Origin: Flagellimonas okinawensis
Lineage (GTDB): Bacteria; Bacteroidota; Bacteroidia; Flavobacteriales; Flavobacteriaceae
Direction of reading: 5' to 3'
Assembly: GCF_029194005.1 (NCBI RefSeq)
Contig: NZ_JARFVA010000001.1
Span: 62,001 to 126,000, forward strand
DNA length: 64,000 bases
This document shows, in pieces, positions 37,238 to 46,509 of this stretch. The notes under the pieces are model-generated. The model saw nothing but the letters and a program-made list of their open reading frames with translations, ran no database searches and had not been told where the DNA came from. The first letter of the stretch is position 1. The number at the start of each line of letters is the position of its first letter. The position numbers and the translations under genes are program-made.

Positions 37238-37273
37238 AAAAAAGGGGAGGTTGTAATCAACCTCCCCTTTTTT
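37238..37273. terminator. Bidirectional terminator between small ORFs and rpoD
   Basis: A 16-bp stem (AAAAAAGGGGAGGTTG / CAACCTCCCCTTTTTT) with a 4-nt loop lies between two convergent units. It can act for the small-protein transcript and for the sigma factor gene on the other strand. Confidence 0.9.
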
Positions 37274-37293
37274 ATTGGGCATCATTTATTATA

Positions 37294-38157
37294 CTATCCC
37301 AAATAAGATTTCAATATCTTACTTTTAGAGGTATGCCTCAATTTTCGTATTGCCTTTTCACGAATTTGTCGAACACGTTCTCTGGTGAGGTCAAAAGTGC
37401 TACCAATTTCTTCCAAAGTCATGGAAGGCTGATCACCAATTCCATAATAAAGCCTAACCACATCCGCCTCTCTAGGGGACAAGGTGTCAAGGGCCCTATT
37501 GATTTCCGTATTTAAAGACTGATGCATCAATCCTTTATCTGGTTTTGGAGAATCCCCGGCGTTCAAAACATCATATAAATTAGATGTTTCCCCTTCTTTT
37601 AAGGGTGCATCCATGGACACGTGACGTCCAGTATTCTTTAATGATTGTTTTACCTCGGAAACGGTCATATCTAGTTCCTTAGCAATCTCTTCCGGAGACG
37701 GCGGGCGCTCATGTGCCTGTTCTAGATAAGAGAAGGTTTTCTTTATTTTGTTAATGGACCCAATTTTGTTCAAAGGCAAACGTACAACACGGGATTGCTC
37801 CGCCAAAGCCTGCAGAATGGACTGGCGAATCCACCAAACTGCATAAGATATAAACTTAAATCCGCGGGTTTCATCAAAACGTTTGGCTGCTTTTACAAGG
37901 CCAACATTACCCTCATTGATTAAATCAGGTAATTTTAAACCTTGATTTTGGTACTGTTTAGCTACAGAGACCACAAACCTTAGGTTCGCATTGGTCAATT
38001 TTTCCAAAGCAGCTTGATCACCGGCCCTAATCTTCTGTGCTAACTCAACTTCTTCCTGTGCAGTAATCAAATCAATTTTACTGATGTCCTGCAAATATTT
38101 GTCAAGTGATTTAGATTCTCGGTTCGTGACCTGTTTAATGATTTTTAGCTGCCTCAT
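37294..38157 (-). CDS. rpoD: RNA polymerase primary sigma factor
   Basis: This is the short sigma-70 of Bacteroidota that lacks most of region 1.1. The start [19 protein letters not shown] at 38157 gives 287 aa; an in-frame ATG at 38193 would add 12 residues. Region 2 reads [29 protein letters not shown] (about residues 75-103) followed by [12 protein letters not shown]. Region 4.2 ends [18 protein letters not shown]. Its promoters fit the TAnnTTTG boxes seen in this window. Confidence 0.96.
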   Translation of the reverse strand: MRQLKIIKQVTNRESKSLDKYLQDISKIDLITAQEEVELAQKIRAGDQAALEKLTNANLRFVVSVAKQYQNQGLKLPDLINEGNVGLVKAAKRFDETRGFKFISYAVWWIRQSILQALAEQSRVVRLPLNKIGSINKIKKTFSYLEQAHERPPSPEEIAKELDMTVSEVKQSLKNTGRHVSMDAPLKEGETSNLYDVLNAGDSPKPDKGLMHQSLNTEINRALDTLSPREADVVRLYYGIGDQPSMTLEEIGSTFDLTRERVRQIREKAIRKLRHTSKSKILKSYLG

Positions 38158-38343
38158 TCTTGTATCTGGTTTACTAGTGTTATAAGCTATCATTATACAT
38201 TATAATCTCCATTTTTCCAAGTCGAAAATGTTATTGTTATCAAAATGTTATGAGCAAATAAGGCAAAAACGAAAAAAAGGAGCTGTTTTTTAATTGTTGA
38301 TACAATTTTGATAGAAAAGCCTCGGAGTATTGGTCTCAAGCAC

Positions 38344-38373
38344 AAAAAACCCCTAATTTTGTAGGGTTTTTTA
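38344..38373. terminator. Orphan terminator-like hairpin
   Basis: The arms AAAAAACCCCTA and TAGGGTTTTTT pair, with one bulged C, around a 6-nt loop. No gene that needs it ends here: it lies between the divergent rpoD and helicase genes. It could end a short untranslated RNA from the region 38200-38340 or be a remnant. Confidence 0.5.
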
Positions 38374-38400
38374 TTTAAGAATCCATAACGCATATTCCCT

Positions 38401-39912
38401 TTGGAGGTAAACAAAGAAGTCAAGAAGAAAACATTATACGATTACCAGGAAGAAGACCTGAATAAAATCTTCACTCAACTGGACAAGCTGCCAGATGGTA
38501 CAAACATTTTGTATCAACTGCCTACCGGTGGAGGAAAAACAGTGGTGTTTTCTGAAATTACCAGACGGTTTATTGAGCAGACCGGTAAAAAAGTGATGGT
38601 TTTGACCCACCGCATTGAGCTCAGTAAACAAACCTCTAAAATGCTCAAAGGTTTTGGAGTGGCCAATAAGGTCATCAATAGTGAAGTGAAAGAACTTTAC
38701 GATCAAGATGACTATATGTGCTTTGTGGCCATGGTGGAAACCTTGAACAATAGATTGCAGGAAGAAAAGGTAAAGATCAACAATATAGGCTTGGTCATTA
38801 TAGATGAAGCCCACTACAATTCTTTTAGGAAGCTTTTCAAATACTTTGATAAGTCCACCATTTTGGGAGTTACGGCCACGCCGTTGAGTTCCAATATAAA
38901 ACTCCCCATGAAGGATAATTACAAACACTTGATCATAGGGGAGTCCATACAATCATTGATCGATAAGAATTTCTTGGCCAAAGCCAACTTATATAATTAC
39001 GATGTTAGCCTACGTACCCTAAAATTGGGCATCAACGGGGATTATACCGTAAAATCCTCCGACGAATTTTACAGTGCCCATAGTATGCTTGGTAAATTGC
39101 TCACAGCCTACGAGGAAATTGCCAAGGGCACCAAAACTTTGATTTTCAACAATGGTATCAATACGTCTTTGTACGTGTACGAGACCTTTAAAAAAGCTGG
39201 CTATAACGTTAGGCACCTGGACAATAAAAATACGGCAACAGAGCGGAAAGAGATTTTAGAGTGGTTTGCAGAGACGCCAGATGCCATCTTAACTTCGGTC
39301 AGTATCTTGACCACAGGTTTTGATGAACCCACGGTGGAAAGCATCATTTTAAACAGGGCCACACGTTCACTTACCTTATATTTTCAAATGATCGGACGTG
39401 GTTCCAGGGTACTGCCGAACAAAAGTGAGTTCAACGTCATTGACATGGGAAACAACATTGCCCGTTTTGGGCCTTGGGATGCTCCCGTAGATTGGCAGGA
39501 AATCTTCCATTTTCCTGATTTCTATTTGGAAAACATTAAAAATGATGAAGAAATTGAACGTGACTTTGTTTACGAAATGCCGGATGACTTAAGAGCTAAG
39601 TTCAGCAATTCGGACAATATTACTTTTGATGTAAAAGAAGAATACAAAAAAATCTTTGCACAAGGCAAAAAGTCCAAACTCGTATTGGAAAAAAGTATTG
39701 AGCAACATGCCCAAATCTGTGTGGAGAATAGCGAGGATGTTTTCGATGCCCGTATTCTAGCAAAGGAGCTGAAAGATGAAATCCAATATCGTGTAAAGCA
39801 ATATTCCTATTGCATAATGAACAACACCAAAAACTACAAAGAGTGGTTGGAAGAGGACTACGAGCGAAAACTACGTTCCAGTATATCTAAAAAGTTTGCT
39901 GCAAGAATGTAA
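38401..39912 (+). CDS. DEAD/DEAH-box (superfamily 2) helicase
   Basis: The 503-residue protein has the SF2 helicase motifs: I in QLPTGGGKTVVF (about residue 44), Ia LTHRIELSKQTSK, II VIIDEAHYNSF and III GVTATPLSS. Motif V is the ILTTGFDEPTVE region and VI is QMIGRGSRVLP. It resembles single-subunit UvrB/RecG-like or type III restriction helicases without a nuclease domain. The start codon appears to be TTG at 38401. The role is probably DNA or RNA repair; it is not specified by neighbours. Confidence 0.85.
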   Translation: MEVNKEVKKKTLYDYQEEDLNKIFTQLDKLPDGTNILYQLPTGGGKTVVFSEITRRFIEQTGKKVMVLTHRIELSKQTSKMLKGFGVANKVINSEVKELYDQDDYMCFVAMVETLNNRLQEEKVKINNIGLVIIDEAHYNSFRKLFKYFDKSTILGVTATPLSSNIKLPMKDNYKHLIIGESIQSLIDKNFLAKANLYNYDVSLRTLKLGINGDYTVKSSDEFYSAHSMLGKLLTAYEEIAKGTKTLIFNNGINTSLYVYETFKKAGYNVRHLDNKNTATERKEILEWFAETPDAILTSVSILTTGFDEPTVESIILNRATRSLTLYFQMIGRGSRVLPNKSEFNVIDMGNNIARFGPWDAPVDWQEIFHFPDFYLENIKNDEEIERDFVYEMPDDLRAKFSNSDNITFDVKEEYKKIFAQGKKSKLVLEKSIEQHAQICVENSEDVFDARILAKELKDEIQYRVKQYSYCIMNNTKNYKEWLEEDYERKLRSSISKKFAARM

Positions 39913-40001
39913 ATCCGGATTACTGATTATTATATAGATCGATTCTTGAGCTTGGATTTGAACTTGTATTTTAATAGTTCCAACTTCGTACATTTACCCG
40001 T

Positions 40002-41237
40002 ATGTCAAAAACACTGCTTGTTATTGGTTACGTATGGCCAGAGCCCACCACTACAGCTGCGGGGTGTCGCATGCATCAGCTATTGGAAGGGTTTCAAAAC
40101 TTTGGCTATAACATAACCTTTGCCAGCACGGCCAGTAAAACTGAGTATAGCCTGGATTTGGGTAAAATGGGCATCAAAGAAGTTGCCATACAACTCAACC
40201 ATTCCAGTTTTGATGATTTTGTAAAAGAGCTTTCACCTGACATTGTGCTATTTGATCGTTATATGGTCGAAGAACAGTTTGGATGGCGTGTGGCAGAGTT
40301 TGCCCCAAGAGCCATTCGTATTTTAAACACCGAAGACCTCCACGCTTTGCGAAAGAGTAGGGAAGAGGCACATAAAAAAGGAAAATCCTTTAAGATTGGT
40401 GATTGGAAAAACCATCCTATGACCCTACGGGAAGTGGCCAGTATATACCGATGCGATATTAGTTTGATGATTTCCACCTACGAAATGGAAATTTTACAGG
40501 AAGAACTTCAAATTCCATCAAACCTTTTGCTGCACTTGCCTTTTATGGTTGATGTTACAAACATAACCGAAGTAAAAAATCCTCCTTTTGAAGGCAGAAA
40601 CGGTTTTGTGAGTGTTGGTAATGGCAAACACGCGCCAAATGTAGATTCGATTAAAGTTCTAAAACAAGAAATTTGGCCTCGAATAAGAAAGCAACTGCCC
40701 GATGCGGAAATCTATATTTATGGTGCTTATTTACCACAGCAAGTAAGTGAGATGCACCATCCAAAATCAGGATTTTATATAAAAGGTTGGACCGATAATG
40801 TAGATGCAGCACTCCAAAAAACTAAAGTACTATTGGCTCCCATACAGTTTGGGGCGGGCATTAAAGGTAAATTATTGGATGCTATGCGAACAGGTACTCC
40901 TAGTGTGACCACCTCCGTAGGTGCAGAAGGAATGCATGGAGAATTACCTTGGAACGGAACCATTACCGATGATTGGGACGAATTTGCACAAGCTGCCGTG
41001 GAACTGCACCAAGATCGGGATTTATGGGTAAACGCCCAAGAAAAGGGCATGGGATTACTACAGACTTTTTATGATAAAAATGCTTTACAGAATAAGTTAA
41101 AGGATCATGTAAACCAACTGATACATACTTTGCAAACCCATCGCAAAGAGAATTTTATTGGAAAACTACTACAACATCAATCCATGGCCAGTACCAAGTA
41201 TATGGCCAAATGGATCGAAGAAAAGAATAGGGAGTAA
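40002..41237 (+). CDS. Glycosyltransferase, GT4-like
   Basis: The 411 residues have the GT-B fold. The N-terminal part starts SKTLLVIGYVWPEPTTTAAGCRMHQLL; the donor-binding part has FVGNG-like GFVSVGNGKHAPNVDSIK, and PIQFGAGIKGKLLDAMRTGTPSVTTSVGAEGM lies at residues about 286-317. The last motif is the nucleotide-sugar site of GT4/GT1 transferases. No polysaccharide cluster surrounds it, and the sugar and acceptor are unknown. Confidence 0.85.
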   Translation: MSKTLLVIGYVWPEPTTTAAGCRMHQLLEGFQNFGYNITFASTASKTEYSLDLGKMGIKEVAIQLNHSSFDDFVKELSPDIVLFDRYMVEEQFGWRVAEFAPRAIRILNTEDLHALRKSREEAHKKGKSFKIGDWKNHPMTLREVASIYRCDISLMISTYEMEILQEELQIPSNLLLHLPFMVDVTNITEVKNPPFEGRNGFVSVGNGKHAPNVDSIKVLKQEIWPRIRKQLPDAEIYIYGAYLPQQVSEMHHPKSGFYIKGWTDNVDAALQKTKVLLAPIQFGAGIKGKLLDAMRTGTPSVTTSVGAEGMHGELPWNGTITDDWDEFAQAAVELHQDRDLWVNAQEKGMGLLQTFYDKNALQNKLKDHVNQLIHTLQTHRKENFIGKLLQHQSMASTKYMAKWIEEKNRE

Positions 41238-41252
41238 AGCATCCCAAAGCCT

Positions 41253-41723
41253 TTACATGCACGGAGGCTCTTCCACCACCTTAAATTGATCCTTGTATTC
41301 CTCAGGAACCATATTTATGGAATATTCCACCATACTGCCATCATAATCCTTCTCTTCCCAAGTCCAATTGTATAAATATGAACTGATTTCCGTCACCATG
41401 AAGGTGATTTGGACATCATCTGGCCTAGTTACAGTGATTTTTGTGGTTTTATCATCAATAGGTACAATCTCTTCAAGTACGTTTACCCAGCCATCTTGCC
41501 CAGTAACTTCGGTGAACTTGTTTTCTCCATTGGTGCTCTCAATAATGAATTCCGTATTCTGATAATCACAAGGGATAAAGATTACTTGCTCGCCATTTAT
41601 GGTAGAAACCTCATGCCAATGCTTTGGAAACTTTTGTTCAACATTATACCCATCATCAACAGTTTTAGCTTGAAATAAGGAAATGGAAAAAATAAATAAA
41701 TAAAGAAATTTTATGGAACTCAT
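41253..41723 (-). CDS. Hypothetical secreted protein, 156 aa
   Basis: An N-terminal signal peptide (FLYLFIFSISLFQAKT) is followed by a beta-rich soluble domain containing a conserved-looking IIESTNGENKF and NWTWEEKDYDG. It lies 25 bases downstream of the deacylase gene on the same strand. No family is recognised. Confidence 0.65.
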   Translation of the reverse strand: MSSIKFLYLFIFSISLFQAKTVDDGYNVEQKFPKHWHEVSTINGEQVIFIPCDYQNTEFIIESTNGENKFTEVTGQDGWVNVLEEIVPIDDKTTKITVTRPDDVQITFMVTEISSYLYNWTWEEKDYDGSMVEYSINMVPEEYKDQFKVVEEPPCM

Positions 41724-41748
41724 ATTTTAAAATAGTTTATACTCAAGA

Positions 41749-43431
41749 TTATTTGTTTTGATAGCCAGGTCCTTTTACCACTTGCCCAGGCATATTTCCC
41801 GTGTGCTCCCCATCTTTTAAGACCTGGATGCCGTTCACAAAAACGTGTTTCATTCCTTCGGAATATTGATGTGGCTCTTCAAAAGTTGCTTTATCTATTA
41901 TCGTATTCGAATCAAACAAAACAACATCGGCATAGTACCCTTCAGTTAAACTCCCTCTTTTTTGGATTTTAAGATTGGTCGCAGGCTGTTTTGTGAGTTT
42001 GTGTACAGCTTCCTCTAACGAAATCACTTTTTCTTCACGTACATATTTGCCCAACAAACGAGCAACGTTACCATAGGTTCTTGGATGGGTGCTCGATTTT
42101 AAGAAAACACCTTCCGTAGCGGGGGAACCGGCATCTGAACCAAAGCTCATCCAGGGGAGGGCAATCTGTTTTTTCACATTGTCCTCGGACATTAAAAAAT
42201 AAATGGTACCAACACGGCTTCCATCTTGTACAACCAAATCCATGGCTGTTTCCTCTGGTGAGGTTCCGCGCATTTCGGCAACCTCTTTCAATGTTTTTCC
42301 TGTTAAATATTTTAATGAATCCGCCCTAAATCCTACCAACAGAATTTTACTAGGGTCTCCTGCGGCTTGCATCAAACTTTCCCATTTATCGGTAGGAGTA
42401 ATCATCTCTTCTTTTACTTTTTCTCGAATAGCAGGGTCTTGTAAGCGTTCCGCCCATTTTTCATAACCGCCTTCTTGTACCCATGGTGGCATGGATGCGT
42501 CCAACCCCGTAGATCCAGCAATATAGTTGTACATGTCCGCGGTGATATGTAGCCCGGCCGCGTTGGCGGAGTCCACTTTGGCCACCACTTCGTCAAACTT
42601 GTCCCAATTATCCTTACCACTTTGTTTGAGGTGATAAATTTCGGCCCGGATATCGGCCTCATCCGCAATACGAATCAATTCATCCAAACTTTCCAGTAAT
42701 CGAGAACCTTCACTGCGCATATGGCTAATGTACATACCATCATACTCCGCTGCGACTTTGCACAGCTCGATCAATTCTTCCGTGCTGGAATAGAAAGCGG
42801 GGGCATAGATGAGCGAAGAACCTACTCCCAAAGCACCTTCTTCCATGGCTTGCTTCACCATCATCTTCATGCTATCCATTTCCTGTGGAGTAGGGGCACG
42901 GTCCTCATAACCAACCGTATTTACCCTAAGGGTAGTTGCACCGACAAAAGAAGCTACATTGGGAGAAATCCCTTTAGTGGTCAAATATTCCAGATATTCG
43001 TTCAAGGTGTTCCATTCAATTTGATACGTAATGTCTCCTTGACTTTCCTGCTCTTCTTTTTTCATGGATTCGTTGAGTGGTCCCATGGACCACCCCTCTC
43101 CAAAAACTTCAAGAGTTACGCCTTGTTTTATGTCCGCCATGGATCTTCCATCTTCAATCAAAGATTCAGTGGCCCAACTTAGCATATTTATAAAACCCGG
43201 AGCAATGGTCAATCCAGTTGCATCAATTTCGGTAGTTCCTGTTGCATCCCCCAAATCGCCAACGGCAGCAATCGTATCCGCATTGATTCCCACATCTCCG
43301 AGATAGGAAGGATTTCCCGAACCATCCACTATTTGACCATTTTTAATGAGTATATCAAAACTTTGAGGCTGAGAACAGCTGCCCAAAAACAATAAAATGA
43401 TCAGAAATCGGAAATAGAGGTTGGTTTTCAT
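41749..43431 (-). CDS. N-acyl-D-amino-acid deacylase, lipoprotein
   Basis: This is a member of the amidohydrolase superfamily with metal-binding beta-barrel ends. The start MKTNLYFRFLIILLFLGSC at 43431 has a lipobox Cys 19; the protein is 560 aa. Domain features are ILIKNGQIVDGSGNPSYLGDVG near residue 27, TIAPGFINMLSW, YISHMRSEGSRLLES, AEIYHLKQSG and FGSDAGSPATEG. The substrate (D-amino-acid conjugates) is inferred from the family. Confidence 0.88.
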   Translation of the reverse strand: MKTNLYFRFLIILLFLGSCSQPQSFDILIKNGQIVDGSGNPSYLGDVGINADTIAAVGDLGDATGTTEIDATGLTIAPGFINMLSWATESLIEDGRSMADIKQGVTLEVFGEGWSMGPLNESMKKEEQESQGDITYQIEWNTLNEYLEYLTTKGISPNVASFVGATTLRVNTVGYEDRAPTPQEMDSMKMMVKQAMEEGALGVGSSLIYAPAFYSSTEELIELCKVAAEYDGMYISHMRSEGSRLLESLDELIRIADEADIRAEIYHLKQSGKDNWDKFDEVVAKVDSANAAGLHITADMYNYIAGSTGLDASMPPWVQEGGYEKWAERLQDPAIREKVKEEMITPTDKWESLMQAAGDPSKILLVGFRADSLKYLTGKTLKEVAEMRGTSPEETAMDLVVQDGSRVGTIYFLMSEDNVKKQIALPWMSFGSDAGSPATEGVFLKSSTHPRTYGNVARLLGKYVREEKVISLEEAVHKLTKQPATNLKIQKRGSLTEGYYADVVLFDSNTIIDKATFEEPHQYSEGMKHVFVNGIQVLKDGEHTGNMPGQVVKGPGYQNK

Positions 43432-43500
43432 GGTTTGGCTATTAAGAGAGATAACCAATTTATGCTATTTTCGGCGCATACCAAAGGTGAAATTCTGAGC

Positions 43501-44601
43501 TTATAGGATTTTGTTTCTTTTTTCCATAGTGACTTTTATTCGCTTAAGCCCATGTAGCGTGGTATAACGTATTTTTTCCTTGTACAACATCCAACCTCCA
43601 AAGGCACCTAAAACACTACCGATAACTATTTCCCAAAAACGAAGCTCTATCAAATCCTTTGGACTTGCCATTAATGGACTAGCTGCCTCTGAAAGAAATA
43701 TCGTCATTGGGGTAATAAAGATTACCGCAAGTGCATAGTGCCGGATTATAAGCAATTCAATAATGAACTGGAGTACTATAATGGAAACACAAATTTCCAA
43801 AGGAGTATCCACAAAAGTTAAAAGCAACCAACATAGTCCAAGCCCAACAAAGGTTCCTAAAATACGATAGGCCGTTTTTTGTCTAATATGATAGAGTGAA
43901 GCACCTTGCATTACCGCTGCGGTCGATACGGGAATCCAATAGGGATTTTGGTATCCCATCAGGTAGCCAATACCCATTCCACCTGCCATAAAGGCTGCCA
44001 TAACTATGGCTTCCCAAATATCAGCGAAATCGTTCTTTGTGAAAACCGATGGCTCCGAATTATCTTGTTCTGGATTATCGGATGGATTTGTTTTCCAAAT
44101 TATGTGTATGGTAGCCAAAATGGAAGCCAACATGGTTCCCAGAGACAATGCACCTATTTTGGTTGGAATGGTTTCTAAATGAAAGGGCTGACAAATGGAT
44201 AGCGCGGCAATCATGATAAAGAAAAAACTACGCGGTGGAGAGGTCTTGTAAACCAATACGATCCAATGCACTATAAAGGTAAACAGGCCCATGGCAATTA
44301 CTGCAGCAACGGGATGAAAACTAAAAAATTGGCCTACGGAAAATGAAATGATAAAAGCAAATGAAGCAACCAAAATGGTCACAAAACGATTGGTTCGGGA
44401 GCCTGTTTCCGGTAAATACAGGATAACCAATCCGCCCAAACTCCCCATTAACCCTAATCTTAAGTTTTCAAAATATAGTCCAACCAATAAGGGTATACCT
44501 ACGCAAATTGCGGCCAATAAAGGAATATACCATTTTTTGGATGTCTGTCTTAAAGTGAAGAACAGAGAGAGCTCGTCACCGATTTTCTTTTTCAATTCCA
44601 T
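43501..44601 (-). CDS. FUSC-family membrane protein
   Basis: The 366 residues contain about ten hydrophobic segments with short loops, and the soluble C-terminus is short. The FUSC-like core shows a repeated pattern such as YWIPVSTAAVMQGASLYHIRQKTAYRILGTFVGLGL (residues about 220-255). Such proteins resemble the AaeB and YccS aromatic acid exporters, but the substrate is unknown. The gene stands alone. Confidence 0.75.
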   Translation of the reverse strand: MELKKKIGDELSLFFTLRQTSKKWYIPLLAAICVGIPLLVGLYFENLRLGLMGSLGGLVILYLPETGSRTNRFVTILVASFAFIISFSVGQFFSFHPVAAVIAMGLFTFIVHWIVLVYKTSPPRSFFFIMIAALSICQPFHLETIPTKIGALSLGTMLASILATIHIIWKTNPSDNPEQDNSEPSVFTKNDFADIWEAIVMAAFMAGGMGIGYLMGYQNPYWIPVSTAAVMQGASLYHIRQKTAYRILGTFVGLGLCWLLLTFVDTPLEICVSIIVLQFIIELLIIRHYALAVIFITPMTIFLSEAASPLMASPKDLIELRFWEIVIGSVLGAFGGWMLYKEKIRYTTLHGLKRIKVTMEKRNKIL

Positions 44602-44674
44602 AGTAAATGCAAAGTTCGGCCATACTTAAATCAAAGCCAAAAGGAACAAGCCTTTAATTACTGTCCCAAACCAT

Positions 44675-44705
44675 AAAACTCCATCTAATAACAGATGGAG
44701 TTTTT
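44675..44705. terminator. Terminator between FUSC and beta-barrel genes
   Basis: The stem AAAACTCCATCT / AGATGGAGTTTT (12 bp, 6-nt loop) has T-runs on either side. It lies directly downstream of the beta-barrel gene on the minus strand. Confidence 0.85.
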
Positions 44706-44734
44706 GATTTTCTTTTTCAATATTTTTTTAATGA

Positions 44735-45319
44735 TTAAAACATAAATCCAAGCCCAGCTGAAAATACGGAATTGTGGATGTCAACATCTTCTATCATTTC
44801 AGAAAATCCATAGGAATATCTTCCTTGGATAAAAAATCCTGAAGGAAATTTGTACTCAACCCCAGCGGCTCCCTGAAAATCAAAGCTGTTAATGGAATCC
44901 GTATCAAAACTTCCTGAATCTTCTCCTGAGGCAAAATCCAACGATTCGTTCACTTTAAATCCAAATTGTGGACCAGCCTGTAGGTTTAGTCCATCAGCTA
45001 TATAAAATTTTAGCAGTACAGGAACTTGGATATAATCCACTTTGAATTGTGCATCTGGTGAGTCGGGCTCATCGGTGATATCAAATCCCTGAGCAGAATA
45101 ATAAACCTCTGGTTGTAAGGATACATGATCGGACAATGGAGCTTCCGCCAAAAGTCCTAGGTAAAGGGAAGTTCTTGAGTCCGGGCTATCATAGTTGTCA
45201 CCGGCCACAGTAGCAAAGTTGGTACCCCCGCGAACACCGAGTTGAACATTATTGGTATTTTGAGCAAATGAGGTGATTCCTATTAACAGAGCACCGATCA
45301 ACATTACATTCTTCTTCAT
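44735..45319 (-). CDS. Outer-membrane beta-barrel protein (porin family)
   Basis: The signal peptide MKKNVMLIGALLIGITSFAQ, with cleavage after AQ, is followed by a beta-barrel of about eight strands. Typical alternating strands include VQLGVRGGTNFATVAGD and FFIQGRYSYGFSEMI, and the end is FSAGLGFMF. It belongs to the PorT-like/OmpA-barrel OMP_b-brl_2 type. In the 194-aa version the ATG at 45319 is the start; an ATG at 45328 would add three residues. Confidence 0.85.
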   Translation of the reverse strand: MKKNVMLIGALLIGITSFAQNTNNVQLGVRGGTNFATVAGDNYDSPDSRTSLYLGLLAEAPLSDHVSLQPEVYYSAQGFDITDEPDSPDAQFKVDYIQVPVLLKFYIADGLNLQAGPQFGFKVNESLDFASGEDSGSFDTDSINSFDFQGAAGVEYKFPSGFFIQGRYSYGFSEMIEDVDIHNSVFSAGLGFMF

Positions 45320-45441
45320 GATATTCATATTTTGGAATTTTAAGTTGTCACGAAAGTAGAATGGTCCTATCCCTTTAATTGATGCATTCCATAGAATTAT
45401 TGACTCAAAAAGTCAACACACTGATAATCATTTATTTAAAT

Positions 45442-45470
45442 AACAACCCAAGAAATTCCCTTGGGTTGTT
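45442..45470 (-). terminator. Terminator after the NAD(P)-binding protein gene
   Basis: The stem AACAACCCAAG / CTTGGGTTGTT with a 7-nt loop is followed on the minus strand by an AT-rich TTATTTAAATAAAT run. It is less perfect than others in this window, but it is at the right place. Confidence 0.6.
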
Positions 45471-45490
45471 AGTATGTCTTTGGGTCTCCA

Positions 45491-46378
45491 CTAAGCATAA
45501 GAACCTTCCAAGAAATCACTGATTGACTGGGTTTTCCTGCCCAAAACTTTCTCCAAATCATCTGATTTTTGGTCAAATTCACCATTGGCAATACCCAAAC
45601 TGAACATGGTCAGCATTCCAATGATATCCTCTGGCAATTGATAGGAGGCCATGGTTTTTTTAAACTCATCTACTTCAGGGGAAACATAATCAATAGTTTC
45701 ATCCAAGGTAGTACTCAATAGTTTTGAAACATCTTCAAAACTTGTTTGTTCGCTCCCGTTAAACTCCAATATTTTATTTTCATAATTACTTGTATCAGAT
45801 AAGATAATAGCTTCCGCCTCCGCAAAATCTTTACGCGGAACAAATGATGTTTTCCCATCACCGGTTGGCAGGTAAATGGTTTTTGACTGTAAAAGCTGTT
45901 CTTTTTCTCCTAAAAACATGGGGATGACTTCGGCGTACAGGTTATGCCTAAGAATTGTATAAGTAATACCTGATTCCTTTATCCATTCCTCGGTTTTTAC
46001 GTGGGCATCAACTACAGCGAACAATGGTGCTTCAGTTGATTCATCCTTGCGTACGGTGCTGGTATACAATATATGCTTGACTTGGGATGCTTTTGCCGCC
46101 TCTACAACATTCTTGTGTTGTGGAATACGTTTGCCAATATCACTGGCAGATACAAAATATAAGGTTTCAATGCCTTTAAAAGCTTCTTTTAAACCATCAA
46201 GATTGTCATAGTCTGCAATTCTGAGATCAAAACCAAGTTCAGCCAAAGCTTTTGCTTTATCGCTTTCCTTGTCCCGAACCAATACAGCAATGTCCGCCAC
46301 ATTTATTCTATCTTTTAGAAATCTTGCTGTTGCTCCTCCGAGTCCTCCGGTTGCACCGGTAATCAATATTTTTGCCAT
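45491..46378 (-). CDS. NmrA/SDR-type NAD(P)-binding protein
   Basis: This atypical short-chain dehydrogenase has 295 aa. The start reads MAKILITGATGGLGGATARFL with a GxxGxxG motif, followed by VRDKESDKAKAL and LYFVSASDIG. It is related to the quinone oxidoreductase 2 (QorB/YtfG) or NmrA-like proteins. It is divergent from an HxlR regulator, and the intergenic region holds palindromes. It probably responds to electrophile or quinone stress, as in YodB-type systems; this is inferred. Confidence 0.85.
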   Translation of the reverse strand: MAKILITGATGGLGGATARFLKDRINVADIAVLVRDKESDKAKALAELGFDLRIADYDNLDGLKEAFKGIETLYFVSASDIGKRIPQHKNVVEAAKASQVKHILYTSTVRKDESTEAPLFAVVDAHVKTEEWIKESGITYTILRHNLYAEVIPMFLGEKEQLLQSKTIYLPTGDGKTSFVPRKDFAEAEAIILSDTSNYENKILEFNGSEQTSFEDVSKLLSTTLDETIDYVSPEVDEFKKTMASYQLPEDIIGMLTMFSLGIANGEFDQKSDDLEKVLGRKTQSISDFLEGSYA

Positions 46379-46401
46379 TTTATAATTTATTTTAGTTATT
46401 T

Positions 46402-46418
46402 ACTTACTTTTGGTAAGT
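46402..46418. promoter_or_regulatory. Candidate HxlR operator 1
   Basis: The perfect 6-bp palindrome ACTTAC-ttttg-GTAAGT lies 24 bases upstream of the NmrA-type gene. It is related in sequence to operator 2. Confidence 0.55.
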
Positions 46419-46469
46419 CAAAGGTAATGGGTTAGTTACTTTTCAACAAGAACAAACCTGAAATTCAGA

Positions 46470-46485
46470 TACTTACCTTTAAGTA
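46470..46485. promoter_or_regulatory. Candidate HxlR operator 2
   Basis: The perfect palindrome TACTTA-cctt-TAAGTA lies 25 bases before the regulator's ATG. Operators 1 and 2 share ACTTAC at the left side. Together they suggest that the regulator controls both divergent genes. Confidence 0.55.
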
Positions 46486-46509
46486 ATTAATGCTGATTTT
46501 AAGTTAGTT

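Noticed and set aside
38401..39912. Helicase as part of a defence system
   Set aside because: No nuclease, methyltransferase or other defence gene lies beside it; neighbours are housekeeping genes.
41368..41562. Plus-strand ORFs over the secreted protein and deacylase genes
   Set aside because: They are antisense shadows: the minus-strand frames have signal peptides and family motifs and the plus-strand ones do not.
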